Shown here piece by piece: positions 37,258-48,101 of a stretch of 64,000 bases of DNA. The number at the start of each line of letters is the position of its first letter. Position 1 is the stretch's first letter. The DNA is taken from assembly GCA_039105265.1 (NCBI GenBank), contig JAPFFF010000019.1, positions 1,086,501 to 1,150,500 on the forward strand, given 5' to 3'. The notes beneath the pieces were generated by a model. It ran no database searches and was not told where the DNA came from. It worked only from the letters and a program-made list of their open reading frames with translations. The stretch comes from Tritrichomonas musculus. Its lineage: Eukaryota; Parabasalia; Tritrichomonadida; Tritrichomonadidae. The position numbers and the translations under genes are program-made.

Positions 37258-37389
37258 TAAAACTCATTAAAATTGAGACAAAATACTGTCTTCAATATGC
37301 CAATTAATTTGAGAAGATTTTTTTTTTTTTTTTGAAAAAGTTAATTAAAAGCTTTTAATTAGGAAAATCTTACTTTGCGTATTTCAATT

Positions 37390-39390
37390 ATGACCGAATT
37401 AGCTGATGAGAATAAACAATTTTTTTTGAAAGTTAGAGATGATTATATTGACATGATCAAGGAACAGATTATTTTAGAAGAGAAATCTCGGCAATACAAA
37501 TTAATTATTCAATTAGCAGAGAAATATAAACAAGGAGAACCAGCAGCAATTTATGAATTTATAGAAATGGAAAAGAAACAAGCAGAAAAAGATAAAAGTA
37601 GTTTAAAAACAAATATTAATTCTCTGGTTCAAGCCAACGACACTTTGACATCTCGAAAAAAATTTATACCAATGCTCGAACTCGAAGCATGCATTCTAAC
37701 TACGTGCGAACTTCCAAAATCACTTTTTCCAAGCCCAATACAAATTATTGATGAAAATGTAGAAGATAGTACAAAAAAACCTCAAGCGGTCAAACCGATA
37801 TCATTACTAAAAGATATTGATTTTGGTTTTGCTGATGCTAAAAGTCAAGAAGAGAATATAAGGAAATTATTTAATGTCCCATTCCAGGAAGAATTCAGTG
37901 AATTTACAAATCAGTCAAAGGAACTATACAATATTAGTGAAAACAATTTTTTAACAATTAGCCATGCACAAATTACTGTAGCATCCTTATCATTTTATCC
38001 ACAAAATTGGACTATATTTCTTTCTGAATTTAAAAGAGACTATAAAGAAAATCCAAAAAACAGATATTCGCTTCTTTATTTTTTATCAGTTTGGTTTGAA
38101 ATGAGACCAAAACATTTCTTAAAGATGCTCCCATATCTTATAGATATCGTTGAAGATTGCAATGACGGTGGTTTATTAGTTAAACATCTGAGGATTATTT
38201 TTGATGTATCAAAAAGAAACATGCGTTTTAGATTTTTGCCTCTTGACTCTGTTCCACCAAGTTTTCACCTTAACTATGTTCAAACGAGCGATTATCATAA
38301 ACTTATTTCCGGGAATGATGTTACTACAATGCAAAATTCATTTAAATCTAATATGCTAAAAAGATTCGAATTTACAAGCAAAAGTGGCACTCCAAATGCT
38401 AATAAAAATCAAAAACCAAATAGCAATTCAAATCAGACAACAAACAATAAATCACAGTCCAACTCAAATACGAAATCAGACGATACACAAACAGAAAAAT
38501 CAAATGATAATCCCAATGAAAAATATCCACAACAGCCTAATATAGATGATTTTATTGATGCAATTCTTATTCTCCTAACAACAATTCAAAATGCGCTTTC
38601 ATTTGATTGCTTTATTCCCAATCATATTATTGATTTAAATATAACTAATATAAAAAAATATGAAGAAATGAATTCAATTAATCTCGAAAGGACACATAAT
38701 TTGAAAAATCTTTTCACACCAAACGAATTCAATTACTGGAAAAATAAAATAAATACAATTGAGGTTGCTCAAAAAGGAGCAGCCAAATTAAGCGCAATAT
38801 TGCATGGCTTTTCTGACTGGGTTGTTGATACAATTACTAGCCAAAAAAAGGATATAAAATCAGTAGATGTTTTTAACTCAATAAAAGAAAACGTCATATC
38901 ATTAATTGAGGGTGTTGCAAAATACGACCGTTACATCGCACAAAAATACTTGACAATAGATATTGATGCAATCAAAAACCAAGAAATTATTAATTCTATT
39001 CCAAGTGATTTTTTACCCGCGCTAGAAAAATATAGTAAGACATCTAATAAAGACACTAGATTACTTGATATTCCAGAATGCTTCTTCTCTACCGACCAGA
39101 CAATGTACAAAGCCGAAAAAGCAAATATTTACATTGATAAAGAGAAAGATCATTATTATAAGACATTAATGGAAAAAACATATGATATTCTAGTCTTATT
39201 AGAAATGCGGCCTAAACTTGATACAGTCCATATGAAAAATTATGATTTTGAATCTATTGGAAAGAAAGAATTCCATAATCATAATGAAGAAGATCAAAGA
39301 TATGTTGATCCATGGGCAATTCGAATTATGTTCTATAACTTCACAAGATTTATTTTTGACACACCTAACGATTTTAAATTCGAAGTTTAA
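37390..39390 (+). CDS. Unknown host protein, 666 aa
   Basis: Starts at the ATG at 37,390; the frame opens earlier only from a TTG. The N-terminal 110 residues are a strongly charged, likely coiled-coil helix (KVRDDYIDMIKEQIILEE). A Ser/Asn/Thr/Lys-rich linker (about 340-390) separates two mostly helical parts. A DPWAIRIMFYNF segment is near the C-terminus. No catalytic motif or membrane segment. Not recognised; possibly a structural or trafficking scaffold. It begins just after the inserted element, which may have changed its leader. Confidence 0.65.
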   Translation: MTELADENKQFFLKVRDDYIDMIKEQIILEEKSRQYKLIIQLAEKYKQGEPAAIYEFIEMEKKQAEKDKSSLKTNINSLVQANDTLTSRKKFIPMLELEACILTTCELPKSLFPSPIQIIDENVEDSTKKPQAVKPISLLKDIDFGFADAKSQEENIRKLFNVPFQEEFSEFTNQSKELYNISENNFLTISHAQITVASLSFYPQNWTIFLSEFKRDYKENPKNRYSLLYFLSVWFEMRPKHFLKMLPYLIDIVEDCNDGGLLVKHLRIIFDVSKRNMRFRFLPLDSVPPSFHLNYVQTSDYHKLISGNDVTTMQNSFKSNMLKRFEFTSKSGTPNANKNQKPNSNSNQTTNNKSQSNSNTKSDDTQTEKSNDNPNEKYPQQPNIDDFIDAILILLTTIQNALSFDCFIPNHIIDLNITNIKKYEEMNSINLERTHNLKNLFTPNEFNYWKNKINTIEVAQKGAAKLSAILHGFSDWVVDTITSQKKDIKSVDVFNSIKENVISLIEGVAKYDRYIAQKYLTIDIDAIKNQEIINSIPSDFLPALEKYSKTSNKDTRLLDIPECFFSTDQTMYKAEKANIYIDKEKDHYYKTLMEKTYDILVLLEMRPKLDTVHMKNYDFESIGKKEFHNHNEEDQRYVDPWAIRIMFYNFTRFIFDTPNDFKFEV

Positions 39391-39494
39391 ATATTAAACC
39401 AGAATCAATTATTTTTTTTTTTTGATATTATTTTTATTAATTATCATTACATATTTTATCATTCAAATCTAATTAAAACAAGAGAGAAAAAAAA

Positions 39495-39836
39495 TTACTT
39501 CAGAAGAGGAACAATAATTTGACCTTCGTTCATTGGATCAACTCTAGCAGCATAATTCATTTCTTTACATTTATCAAGAATCATTGGCTTCAGTACTGGC
39601 TTTCCATCTTTGGAGTGCTTTCCCTTACCTGAGATAAAAATAAATTGTGACAATTTTTGATTTCCAATTGCTTTTGGATGGTTTTTAAGGGCGTATGATA
39701 CAAAACTTTCGCAATCATTATATTTAACACCATGAAAATCAAAGCTAACTGAAACAGGCACTACAATCCCTGATTTATTATTGTTCTTGTTTTTCTTTGG
39801 TTTATCACTATCATCCTTGCTAAAAAAACAACCCAT
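39495..39836 (-). CDS. Lipid-anchored Smr-domain protein
   Basis: 113 aa. The start MGCFFSK has Gly2 and Cys3, a typical N-myristoylation plus palmitoylation signal. After a Lys/Asn linker the rest is an Smr (small MutS-related) domain: SFDFHGVKYNDC (DxHG motif), FIFISGKGKHSKDGKP (the GKGxHS loop) and the C-terminal GQIIVPL strand. Smr domains bind or cut nucleic acids, often RNA or stalled-ribosome mRNA. A membrane anchor on a stand-alone Smr domain is unusual. The gene is on the opposite strand to its upstream neighbour. Confidence 0.8.
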   Translation of the reverse strand: MGCFFSKDDSDKPKKNKNNNKSGIVVPVSVSFDFHGVKYNDCESFVSYALKNHPKAIGNQKLSQFIFISGKGKHSKDGKPVLKPMILDKCKEMNYAARVDPMNEGQIIVPLLK

Positions 39837-40109
39837 TAGAATACAAAGAACGTTTAAAATTTAATTTAATTCATTATGCTTTCATTCAGATCCAAAATGC
39901 TAGTGATAAAAACATTTATGGAACATATCATTGCAAGATGAAATAGCATAAAAACCCTTCTTATATGATCTAAAGAATATATTTTAATAAAATATTGATT
40001 AATAATTGGATGTATAATAAGCTGTTGATTTCTGAGTATCAAATATTTTAATCCTAAATAAGAAGCAAGAGTTTATATATAACAGTATATAAAAATAAAA
40101 AAAAAAGAA
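39837..40109. other. Gene-free intergenic stretch
   Basis: AT-rich with no visible gene or repeat. Confidence 0.5.
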
Positions 40110-41207
40110 TCAATGTGTAGGCTTTTTCCCCAAGAAAGAGGCAATACCAAGTCCGAACAACCAAAGAGGCGGTAAATCATAATGAGTGTCTATTTGAAGT
40201 TCTTTCGATCCTGTTTTTCTAATTGTTATTATTGTGGTGCGATTTTTGACATCAACAATAACTGCATTTTTTATTGAATAAATCATATATCTTCCTTCAT
40301 ACCCAGAAACAGAAGAAATAGGAAGACTGATAAGAGGAGAAGGAACGTCGGTTTTACCAAGAAAAGTTACATGCATTTTTCTTGATCCATCCAACTGATC
40401 TTTTGGCAGAGTAAATTTAACAACCATTAAATGCCGCGGCGCTACTGGTGTTGACAAATTGGAAGCTGCATTTGAATTTAAAGAACTCAAATGAAAAACT
40501 GATGTAGAATTAACATTATTTGGCGAAGTATTTGTGATTTCTTCACTTGATTTAAAACTCAAATTTGAATTATTATTATTATTGATACTCAATTGTGAAT
40601 CCATGCATGACGATGCACTATTTACTGATGGGCATGATGTTGGGGATATATCAGGAAATTGGTTTTGAATAAGAGTAAACTCGCTATTTTCGTTGTCCAT
40701 TTCAAGAACAGCTAAAGAGGATGGATTTCTAAGGTGAATATTTTCATTATTTACAATGGGAATTGTTTTGCATGTTTGACTTTTTGCTTTTGCAATGAAA
40801 ATTTGCTTTTCACATAAATCTGAACAACACTGATTTTTTGATAACTTTTGTTTTGATGACAGAACTGAAGTTTTTTGAGATCCATCTTTCTTTAGAAAGC
40901 AACGGAAATAATATCGAGTTCCATTTAACTTTATTTTTTTTTCTCGAGTAACAACTACTGTAAGTAGACCATTTGGAGCTGATTTTGGAGGATGCTTCAG
41001 TGTACATAAAGACTCATCTTCAGCTGTAACATATCTAAAAGTTCTGCGTGGGGCTATTGATTCTTTTTTTACTAGCAGACTTGATTTAGGAGTCGAATTT
41101 TCATCATTTTTTTTAACATCAACAAAGTTTTGACTAACTACTTGTACACATGCATTTTCTTGAGTTGTTTCAGTTTCACTATCAAATACAACATTGAAGA
41201 GAGACAT
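40110..41207 (-). CDS. Second tubby-like protein
   Basis: 365 aa. The first half (about 55-150, FRYVTAEDESLCTLKHPP, YYFRCFLKKDGS) and the C-terminal part (about 255-365, RHLMVVKFTLPKDQ, GYEGRYMIYSIKN, TIITIRKTGSKELQ, LPPLWLFGLGIASFLG) look like the two sides of a tubby-type beta-barrel, split by a Ser/Asn-rich insert (about 160-245). The ending resembles the end of the BTB-tubby protein at 30,453. It lacks the BTB-like part. A membrane phosphoinositide adaptor is the family expectation. Confidence 0.55.
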   Translation of the reverse strand: MSLFNVVFDSETETTQENACVQVVSQNFVDVKKNDENSTPKSSLLVKKESIAPRRTFRYVTAEDESLCTLKHPPKSAPNGLLTVVVTREKKIKLNGTRYYFRCFLKKDGSQKTSVLSSKQKLSKNQCCSDLCEKQIFIAKAKSQTCKTIPIVNNENIHLRNPSSLAVLEMDNENSEFTLIQNQFPDISPTSCPSVNSASSCMDSQLSINNNNNSNLSFKSSEEITNTSPNNVNSTSVFHLSSLNSNAASNLSTPVAPRHLMVVKFTLPKDQLDGSRKMHVTFLGKTDVPSPLISLPISSVSGYEGRYMIYSIKNAVIVDVKNRTTIITIRKTGSKELQIDTHYDLPPLWLFGLGIASFLGKKPTH

Positions 41208-41409
41208 GCAAAAAATAAATCATTTATGAATAAAATACGTTATTTAACTTTTTATTTGAGTTCTATAAAATTAATAACGTACGGAAAACAAAAGGATTCA
41301 GAACTGAAATTTATGAGATAATGACCGAACAAGGACTTGTTTATTAAAATACATATACCAAATTAATATAAAGTAATATATTTAAAAAGAACAAAACAAA
41401 ATAAAATAT

Positions 41410-42561
41410 CTATTGGCCGGATCTTCGAGGTGACCGTGCAGACAATGCTTTTGCATTTACTGGATGAGGTGGCTTTTGCGGAGGGATTGGAGCAGGCTCT
41501 TTCAAAATGGACCCGTCTTCATTGAGTTGCAGATCATAAGGCTGGTTCAAAGTTTTAAAAAGATCTATAAAAGCACTATTCATATTAAGAATCGATTGCC
41601 TGACAACATTAACAAATCCATCAAAATTGGCAATTCCTTTCGAAAGATCCATGAGCTCGTTTAAAGCAATATTCAAATTTATTTTTTTCAACATTACATC
41701 ACCAGTTGAGCTTGTATACCTTGGCATTGACCTGGTGAAGAGCCGTTGAATTGCCTTTGAGATTTTACACACATGACGTACAAAATTATCAACATCAAAG
41801 TCAAGAAATAGACTATCTCCTTCTTCATCACGAATCCTTTTTCGCACAAGCATTTGCATAGTTTTCATTTCATTATCAATAACTTTCATTGTTGACGGCC
41901 TTACATCTGTTTTTACAGTATCGACACCAAATAAATAAGCAACTTGATTAATTGCTATTGATAGCTTATTAAGCGATTCAAGAAGCGTTCTGAAAACTGG
42001 ACCAAGTTTTGAATTTGCTATTTTGTTGAATATTTTTATAAAATTGGCCCACTCAATAACAAGTGAACGACAAAATTTATGAATAGGTGTCGTTGTCAAT
42101 CCGGAACGAGGATCATCTGTTGGGTGTATTGAATTGAAGATAATTATTGCATAATGATTAAAATGCTTGAAAACTTGCGTTACATACGAGAATTGCTCCA
42201 TAAATGCAGGAACTGCAGTGTCAAGACCACAAAGTTCATTGAATTCCGTAACAACATCAGTAAGCTGAGCCCATGTTTCTCTGGCAGGTCGAATTCTTCC
42301 AGAAGAAAGGCCAAATCGAAGTGGATCAAGTCTTGCAGTTTGCGGACGAAGAGTTACCACTGGATCAGGGGGTGGCTGAGGTCCTGTAAATTGTGTGTTA
42401 TCAAAAATTCCAGGAGTCATGGTTTGCTCCTCTCTCATATCTCTTTGTCTCGGATTTCGCATTGTTTGCGGGCTTAAAGGAGGATTTGATCGAATTCTTG
42501 GTGACACATTTCGCATATTTGATGAAGGCATTGTTGTATTTAAAGGCGGAAGCTCAGACAT
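41410..42561 (-). CDS. Unknown host protein, 383 aa
   Basis: A Pro/Arg/Met-rich disordered N-terminus (1-75) precedes an all-helical domain (about 90-355) without membrane segments or catalytic motifs. A Pro-rich tail (PAPIPPQKPPHPV) ends it. The helical domain has no match I recognise. Possibly a scaffold with N- and C-terminal binding tails. Confidence 0.6.
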   Translation of the reverse strand: MSELPPLNTTMPSSNMRNVSPRIRSNPPLSPQTMRNPRQRDMREEQTMTPGIFDNTQFTGPQPPPDPVVTLRPQTARLDPLRFGLSSGRIRPARETWAQLTDVVTEFNELCGLDTAVPAFMEQFSYVTQVFKHFNHYAIIIFNSIHPTDDPRSGLTTTPIHKFCRSLVIEWANFIKIFNKIANSKLGPVFRTLLESLNKLSIAINQVAYLFGVDTVKTDVRPSTMKVIDNEMKTMQMLVRKRIRDEEGDSLFLDFDVDNFVRHVCKISKAIQRLFTRSMPRYTSSTGDVMLKKINLNIALNELMDLSKGIANFDGFVNVVRQSILNMNSAFIDLFKTLNQPYDLQLNEDGSILKEPAPIPPQKPPHPVNAKALSARSPRRSGQ

Positions 42562-42968
42562 AAGTATATTATTAGATTATTTTTTCCGTTAATACTCTGA
42601 AAAATTGAATATAACTCTCAAATTTAAAATGTATTATTTTATAATTATACATGCACCAAGTTTTTTAACATATTGATAAAACTTGATTTTTAATATCCAA
42701 ATAACCTTAAACATTAATTACAGTTTTTATATATAAAAAGTTATCTGAAATTTGGAGATATTCCAAATAATAAAAAATCATACGTTTTTTAGAGATTGAA
42801 TTTGTGATAGTTTTTTTAAGTTAACAAGCATCAAAAAAACAGGCTTCAACAGCAAAAATATAAACAATTTATAAAATGATAAGAAAATTTTTAATAAACA
42901 GCAAATAAAACAATAAATATAACAAAAACAATAAATTAATGGTATAGTAGCAGAAAGAGTATTAATCA
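42562..42968. other. Gene-free stretch
   Basis: AT-rich sequence after the 383-aa gene start. A 63-codon frame inside is low-complexity, hydrophobic and unsupported. Confidence 0.55.
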
Positions 42969-43856
42969 TTACATCAAGTTATTACCAATATCTTCAATAT
43001 CTTTTGATTCTTCTTTTCTTTGTTCATCATTTGATATTTCATCGTTGATCTGGTTTGACTGATTCATTGAATTTTTGTGTTTTTGTTTTTGATCTTTCTT
43101 CTTGTGAACGACAAGACTTTGAGGAACATCTGAAGTCATAATTTTATCACTTAAATTAAATTGTGATGCAAAAAAGTTCATTCTAACTTTTTCATCCTTT
43201 TTTGATAAAAATTTAACAAATTCAAGTGTTTTAGACCTATATCCAATATCACCCCAAGGACAGCGACATGTTTCTGATACAAAATTACTTTCTTTAATAA
43301 ATGCTTTTACATCATCCTCTGGAACATAACAAAGAGGTCGAATTATTGTTAAAGGGTATTTCATTTCACCAACAGTGATGTCTAATTTTATTGCCATTCC
43401 AGTAAATTTACCATGCTGTGTCATGTTCATTAGAAGAGTTGAAACAACATCATCAAGATGATGTCCAAGTGCGAGTTTATTACAGTTATGCAGTCGCGAT
43501 AATTCCATTAACTTTGCTCTCCTAAAGCGGCTGCAATGAACACATGTTCCAGATTTAAGAAAGTCTTCTCGAATATTATCTTCAATGATGTGGAATTCAA
43601 TATTTCTATCTGAACAAAACTTGGAAAGATAATTTAAGTCAACTGAATAAGGAAGATTCGAAAATTTTATATGAGCTGCAATTAATGTAAAATTATTTTC
43701 TTGGTTTTGGTAAGCTTCACGTACAAGGTGAAGAAAATGAAGAAGAGTAAGCGAGTCTTTTCCTCCAGAAAAACCAACAAGAATCCTATCACCACCATGA
43801 ATTAAATCAAAATCATCACAAGCTTTGTTGAAAAGACGCTTTATTTTGTTTTGCAT
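42969..43856 (-). CDS. TtcA/CTU1-like tRNA thiolation enzyme
   Basis: 295 aa from the ATG at 43,856; the frame opens further upstream only at a TTG. The PP-loop SGGKDS is at residues 30-35. CVHCSRFRRAKL holds a CxxC pair, and LGHHLDDVVSTLLMN follows. RPLCYVPEDDVKAFI and SETCRCPWGD complete the TtcA-like pattern (C-x-C-P near the end). Members activate tRNA by adenylation and insert sulfur (2-thiocytidine or 2-thiouridine). The C-terminal 50 residues are Lys/Asn-rich and unique. This is closer to the bacterial/archaeal-type TtcA layout than to CTU1. Confidence 0.8.
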   Translation of the reverse strand: MQNKIKRLFNKACDDFDLIHGGDRILVGFSGGKDSLTLLHFLHLVREAYQNQENNFTLIAAHIKFSNLPYSVDLNYLSKFCSDRNIEFHIIEDNIREDFLKSGTCVHCSRFRRAKLMELSRLHNCNKLALGHHLDDVVSTLLMNMTQHGKFTGMAIKLDITVGEMKYPLTIIRPLCYVPEDDVKAFIKESNFVSETCRCPWGDIGYRSKTLEFVKFLSKKDEKVRMNFFASQFNLSDKIMTSDVPQSLVVHKKKDQKQKHKNSMNQSNQINDEISNDEQRKEESKDIEDIGNNLM

Positions 43857-44426
43857 AATTTTACAATAATATAGTTCAATGATTATTGAAATTTTGTGTT
43901 TTGAAGAGTTTATAACCACCAACAATTTTTTAAAAGAATCTAATAACTAATTATAATATATATTTTTGTTGAATATTTTTTTAGTACTTAAAACTATATA
44001 AAAAATAAATATATTTTTGAATCTAATTAACATCAAAATAAAAATATTTTTTGCGGAAAATTAAAAATTTTATTATAATTATTTACGAAATTGAGAAACT
44101 CAGAATATTTGAATGCACTTTTGTGTACACCTTTAAAAAATTATCATAAAAATAAACCCAAATCAAAAATTATATATATCAAAATATCGCCGTTTATATA
44201 ATAATTTCGATAAAAATTTTTCGTTCTTTGAGGAGAATATCATATAATCAGAGAATTTTAATTTTTTTTCAAGTTAAATTACTTGATATAAAATCAGAAT
44301 ATGCTCTATTTATAAAATAAAACAAAAATATAAAATAAAATAGGAAAAAGATTTAATAATAATACTAAATTTTAAAAAAAAAACTAATAATTTTTTTTTT
44401 GCATTATATTATTATTCTAATACTAA
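43857..44426. other. Gene-free stretch
   Basis: AT-rich, T- and A-runs, no gene or repeat seen. Confidence 0.55.
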
Positions 44427-45548
44427 TCAATCTTGTCCGCTTTGACGAATTGGCAATGATTCATACAAATGAGAATTCATAACATGAACGACTGTTGTAA
44501 TTGCATCCATAGATTCGTTAAGTTTACTCATTCTCCTTTGTTTACGCCTTGTGGTTGTTTCTATTCCATTAATTACATCGAGTGATGATGTTAAATCTCT
44601 TTTGATTGCTGCTTGACTTCTGTGCGTAACGTAAATCGATCCTTGAAATTCTTCTTTTGGTGAAAGTGTAGGAACTTTGAGTCCTGAATTTGGAGGCTTG
44701 ACTGGAATTGGCGGTTTCTTGAGAATTTTTGGTTTTTGGCTTAATCCTTTCTTTACCCAAGGATGATCAAATATTTCTTTCCAATTAATTCGATCATCAG
44801 GCTCTTTATTCAGCATTTTTTTTAAAAGATCAATTAAATCCTCAGAAATACCGAGTGGATATATAGGCTCTTCAAACATAATTTTATATGATAGTTTTTG
44901 CAACTGGTAACTTTCAAAAGGGAAATACCCGCTTGAACAGTAAAAAAGAACAACACCTAGAGCCCATATATCAATACTTGGCCCATATTCTTCACCAAAA
45001 AACATCTCTGGAGGTACATATTTGGGAGAACCACAAACTTTGTTAAATTTCTCATTTTTAATTGGATTGAATTTTGTTGAAAGACCAAAATCAATGATTT
45101 TAATTGAATTATTTGAATTAAACATGATATTGTCAATTTTAATATCTCTATGAATTATATTTGCTTCTTCATGAAGATACCGAAGGGATTTGGCAGTTTC
45201 AATAAAATATCCACGAAGTTCATCTTCTGGAATTTGACCAAGCCTCATTAAAAGATCACCTAGAGTTCCATTAGAACATAGTTCAAAAACAAGGTAAGCA
45301 TTTTTTTCGTCATCACGGAAATCAACGAGCTCGGCAATATTTTGATGATGAAGAATTTTGCATACAGTTACTTCATTCTTTAGTCTTTCTTCACCATTCA
45401 TATCTTTTTCTTCAGTTGTATGTGGAATAATTTTCATAGCATATCGATTTCCATTTTGCACATCTTCAACTTCCCAAACAGTAGCAAAAGATCCTGTACC
45501 AAGTTTCGTTATAATTTTATAATCAGATGGTATGACAATATTCTCCAT
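44427..45548 (-). CDS. CAMK-like Ser/Thr protein kinase
   Basis: 373 aa. Glycine loop GTGSFATVWEV (17-27), catalytic Lys39 in YAMKI, HRDIKIDNIMF (133-143), DFGLSTKF (153-160), CGSPKYVPPEM (PPE for APE), DIWALGVVLFYCSSGYFPF, and an end of kinase domain with HPWVKKGL. All catalytic residues are visible. The sequence after the kinase is Pro/Lys/Ser-rich and short. The group is CAMK/SNF1-like from the GSPxYxPPE-DIWSxGV pattern; the substrate is unknown. Confidence 0.88.
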   Translation of the reverse strand: MENIVIPSDYKIITKLGTGSFATVWEVEDVQNGNRYAMKIIPHTTEEKDMNGEERLKNEVTVCKILHHQNIAELVDFRDDEKNAYLVFELCSNGTLGDLLMRLGQIPEDELRGYFIETAKSLRYLHEEANIIHRDIKIDNIMFNSNNSIKIIDFGLSTKFNPIKNEKFNKVCGSPKYVPPEMFFGEEYGPSIDIWALGVVLFYCSSGYFPFESYQLQKLSYKIMFEEPIYPLGISEDLIDLLKKMLNKEPDDRINWKEIFDHPWVKKGLSQKPKILKKPPIPVKPPNSGLKVPTLSPKEEFQGSIYVTHRSQAAIKRDLTSSLDVINGIETTTRRKQRRMSKLNESMDAITTVVHVMNSHLYESLPIRQSGQD

Positions 45549-46337
45549 TTAACTATTTTTTTTTAAAAAACAATTCAGATGAAAATTCAATAACCAAAAT
45601 TTTATTTATTCAAATGTTTGTATCAAAAATCAATAAAAAACATTTGAATTTTTTTACATCAATATTTCCAAACATTATTAAAAATCACAAAATCAAAAAC
45701 CCAAAACACTCTCATATCTTTTTTATGTGATACGTTCAATTGTTTAAATGGAACTCAAACGTGCTAATTCAATATTTTATAAAATGCTAAAAGAAAAAAT
45801 ATAAAGATATAAATAATAATTAAATATTTTACTTTTAAAATATTATTATAAATATATTAAAATTATATTCTAAAAGTTCCAGATACTTCGAGTTTTAAAA
45901 TATTATGAGAATCTAACAAAATTCTTAATTTTGGCATTATTAGTTTTTTTCTTTCAATTTTTATTTTAACATTTTAGTATGATCATACATTTATTTTGAA
46001 TCATAAATTTATATTTATATTTTAAATATTCATTATTAAGTATACTATATATATATATATATATAATTATATAAGAAAATACTATTATTATAAAAGAAAA
46101 ACTAATTTTAATATTCAATATAATTGAAAAAAATTGAAATAAAAAGTTAAATTTTATTATTTTTTAATATATTAAAAGGGTGATTATAAAATGCTATTAT
46201 TTTTATATTTTTCCATTAAAATTGAATAGTATTTAAGCAAAATTTAAAATTTCATGAAATATTATCAAAAATCAAGTCAATATTTTTTATATTAAATTAA
46301 AAAAGCTTTAATAAAAATATTAAAAATGACGTCTTTC
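45549..46337. other. Gene-free stretch before the virus-like array
   Basis: Very AT-rich with a TA microsatellite near 46,045-46,065. No gene. Its right edge is the junction with the virus-like array. Confidence 0.6.
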
Positions 46338-47007
46338 TTATAACGTTCTCTTTTTAGAAGCAATTCTTCTATATCTCTCTCTTTGCCGGATAGTTCCTGT
46401 TAATAATTTGTACCTATTTCTATTTACACGGCCCCGGTGTCTTAATGGTTTCGTTTTCCGGTTTATTCTTTTAAAATATCTTACTGTTTTCCAATCATTG
46501 TAAGCATTAGAGAAATATTCAGCTGCTCTTTGAGCTTTTGTTTTGTAAAATCCGTATACTTTTTTGGCTTTTCTATAATCTGTACCCACACGTGGATGCC
46601 ATTGATAATATTTCTTTCCTAATGGAACTTTTCTCTGCCAATAATTGTACCAATCCATGCCTATTTCTGCAGGAAAACCTATAACAGGAGGAACCAATAT
46701 AGAAGAAGCCCTATCAACTGTATAAGCCAGGGGATCTTTATGTGTTTTATACCATTTTTTAACATCATTCCATTGACCCCAAGGGTCTTTGACTTTAGCA
46801 TTATACCAAAAAACCCAGGTTTTTGGTTTTTATTTTTCCTTTCAAAGGCATACTGTTCCATATAACATCATTTGCCCATTTCATTTCTGGCTCCAATGCT
46901 AAGTATTTATCTATTATTTTCTCAACCCAATCAGCAGCTAAAGTACCAAGAGTAGCAGGAACATTTTCGTTAAGTTTTCCTTCAGGATCAGGTTTCGCAA
47001 TCGTCAT
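46338..47007 (-). pseudogene. Basic virion-like protein, unit 1, broken
   Basis: A Lys/Arg/Tyr/Trp-rich protein of about 220 residues in unit 1, with an ATG at 47,007 preceded by a TCATTTA-type initiator. It has motifs such as YRKAKKVYGFYKTKAQRAA and GTIRQRERYRRIA. A homologue in unit 2 lies at 50,723-51,770 and is longer; unit 1 appears cut short by the left integration junction. The strongly basic tail suggests genome binding in the virion. No family recognised. Broken in about one place. Confidence 0.55.
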
Positions 47008-47201
47008 AATAATAAATGAAGTCAGAATAATTTATTTTTCTTTTTGGAATGGAGATGAAGCCGTTCATTTATTGGCTTATATAGCCGGAATGATCAAAAA
47101 CGTAAAAAAAGTTTAAGTGAGCGGCAAAAAAAATAATGAGGGGCTTAAGATTAGTATTACCTTAAGCCCCTTATTATCTATCCATATAGAAAAAGTTTAT
47201 T

Positions 47202-48101
47202 TTAGGTCAATTTTTCAATAATATATTGACCATAGTTATTTAGATTACGTTTAAAATTAAAGATTCCACGTTCAATAATGTTGTCAAAACAAACACTACA
47301 AAACCTACGCTTAATAGCTTCTGCATCCGTAGGATCGAAAATGTCATCGATGCGGTAGTTAGAAGTTATGATCAAGAAGTATTCACCTGGATTTTATCCA
47401 TACATGTCCTCCTTTTAATTCTCCGTTATATGGGTAACGATCTCCCCAAATTTTGATGAATTGAGCTAAATACTTCGCGTCTCCAGGGAAGTCATCTAAA
47501 AGTATACATTTATGACATGATACATCGAGTCCATTCCACCATTTGTTGCAGTTCTTCTCGTAGATTTCTTCAGGAGCAAATGCCGTATGAATGAGAGATG
47601 TCTTTCCAGTTCCAGGTGCTCCTCAAATCCAAAAGTTCTTCTCTTTGAGATTTCCTTCCCAAACTTTCTTTCCTTGGTTCTCTCTGGTTCTGATGTCGAG
47701 TATCTTCTGATAATTGTTAAAGTACACATCTGGATATTTACGTAAAAGTTCTTCATCATCTAAGTTTTTACAATCATTAATAAGATCGATATAGTACTGA
47801 GCTTTCTCTTGTTTCTTTAAAATTTCCGATGGTGCATCTCCAATTTGCCAAAAACAACCACCTTTTTATATATAATTAATGTTTTGGAGACCGCTTTCTT
47901 CACATTGTTCTAAATGTGCTTCAGGTGGTAATCTTTTCAATCTCGAACCGTAAATTTGTTTACTAAATTTGATATATGCATGCATATGTAAGAGATCAGT
48001 TGTTGGAGCTTTTTCTACACAGTTGTTATCTGCCATCTTTGTGCCCTGCCCCAAGTTTGATTGAGCTCTTCTATCGCTTTCGTTATCTTATTTACGTCCA
48101 T
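47202..48101 (-). pseudogene. rep: CRESS-type Rep (HUH + S3 helicase), unit 1
   Basis: Motifs of a rolling-circle Rep follow in order on the minus strand. HUH endonuclease: RWQIT-like motif I after the start at 48,101, HMHAYIKF motif II, and a YIKKGG-type tyrosine motif III. Superfamily 3 helicase: GAPGTGKTS Walker A, KWWNGLD, ILLDDFPGD Walker B, GDRYPY, KGG and a LIITSN sensor motif. This is the family arrangement of circovirus-like CRESS Reps. The gene is broken about three to four times. It diverges from the methylase gene across an 83-bp promoter/origin region. Confidence 0.85.

Noticed and set aside
46045-46065. TA microsatellite as an insertion end.
   Set aside because: No inverted repeat or duplication is present; ordinary microsatellite.
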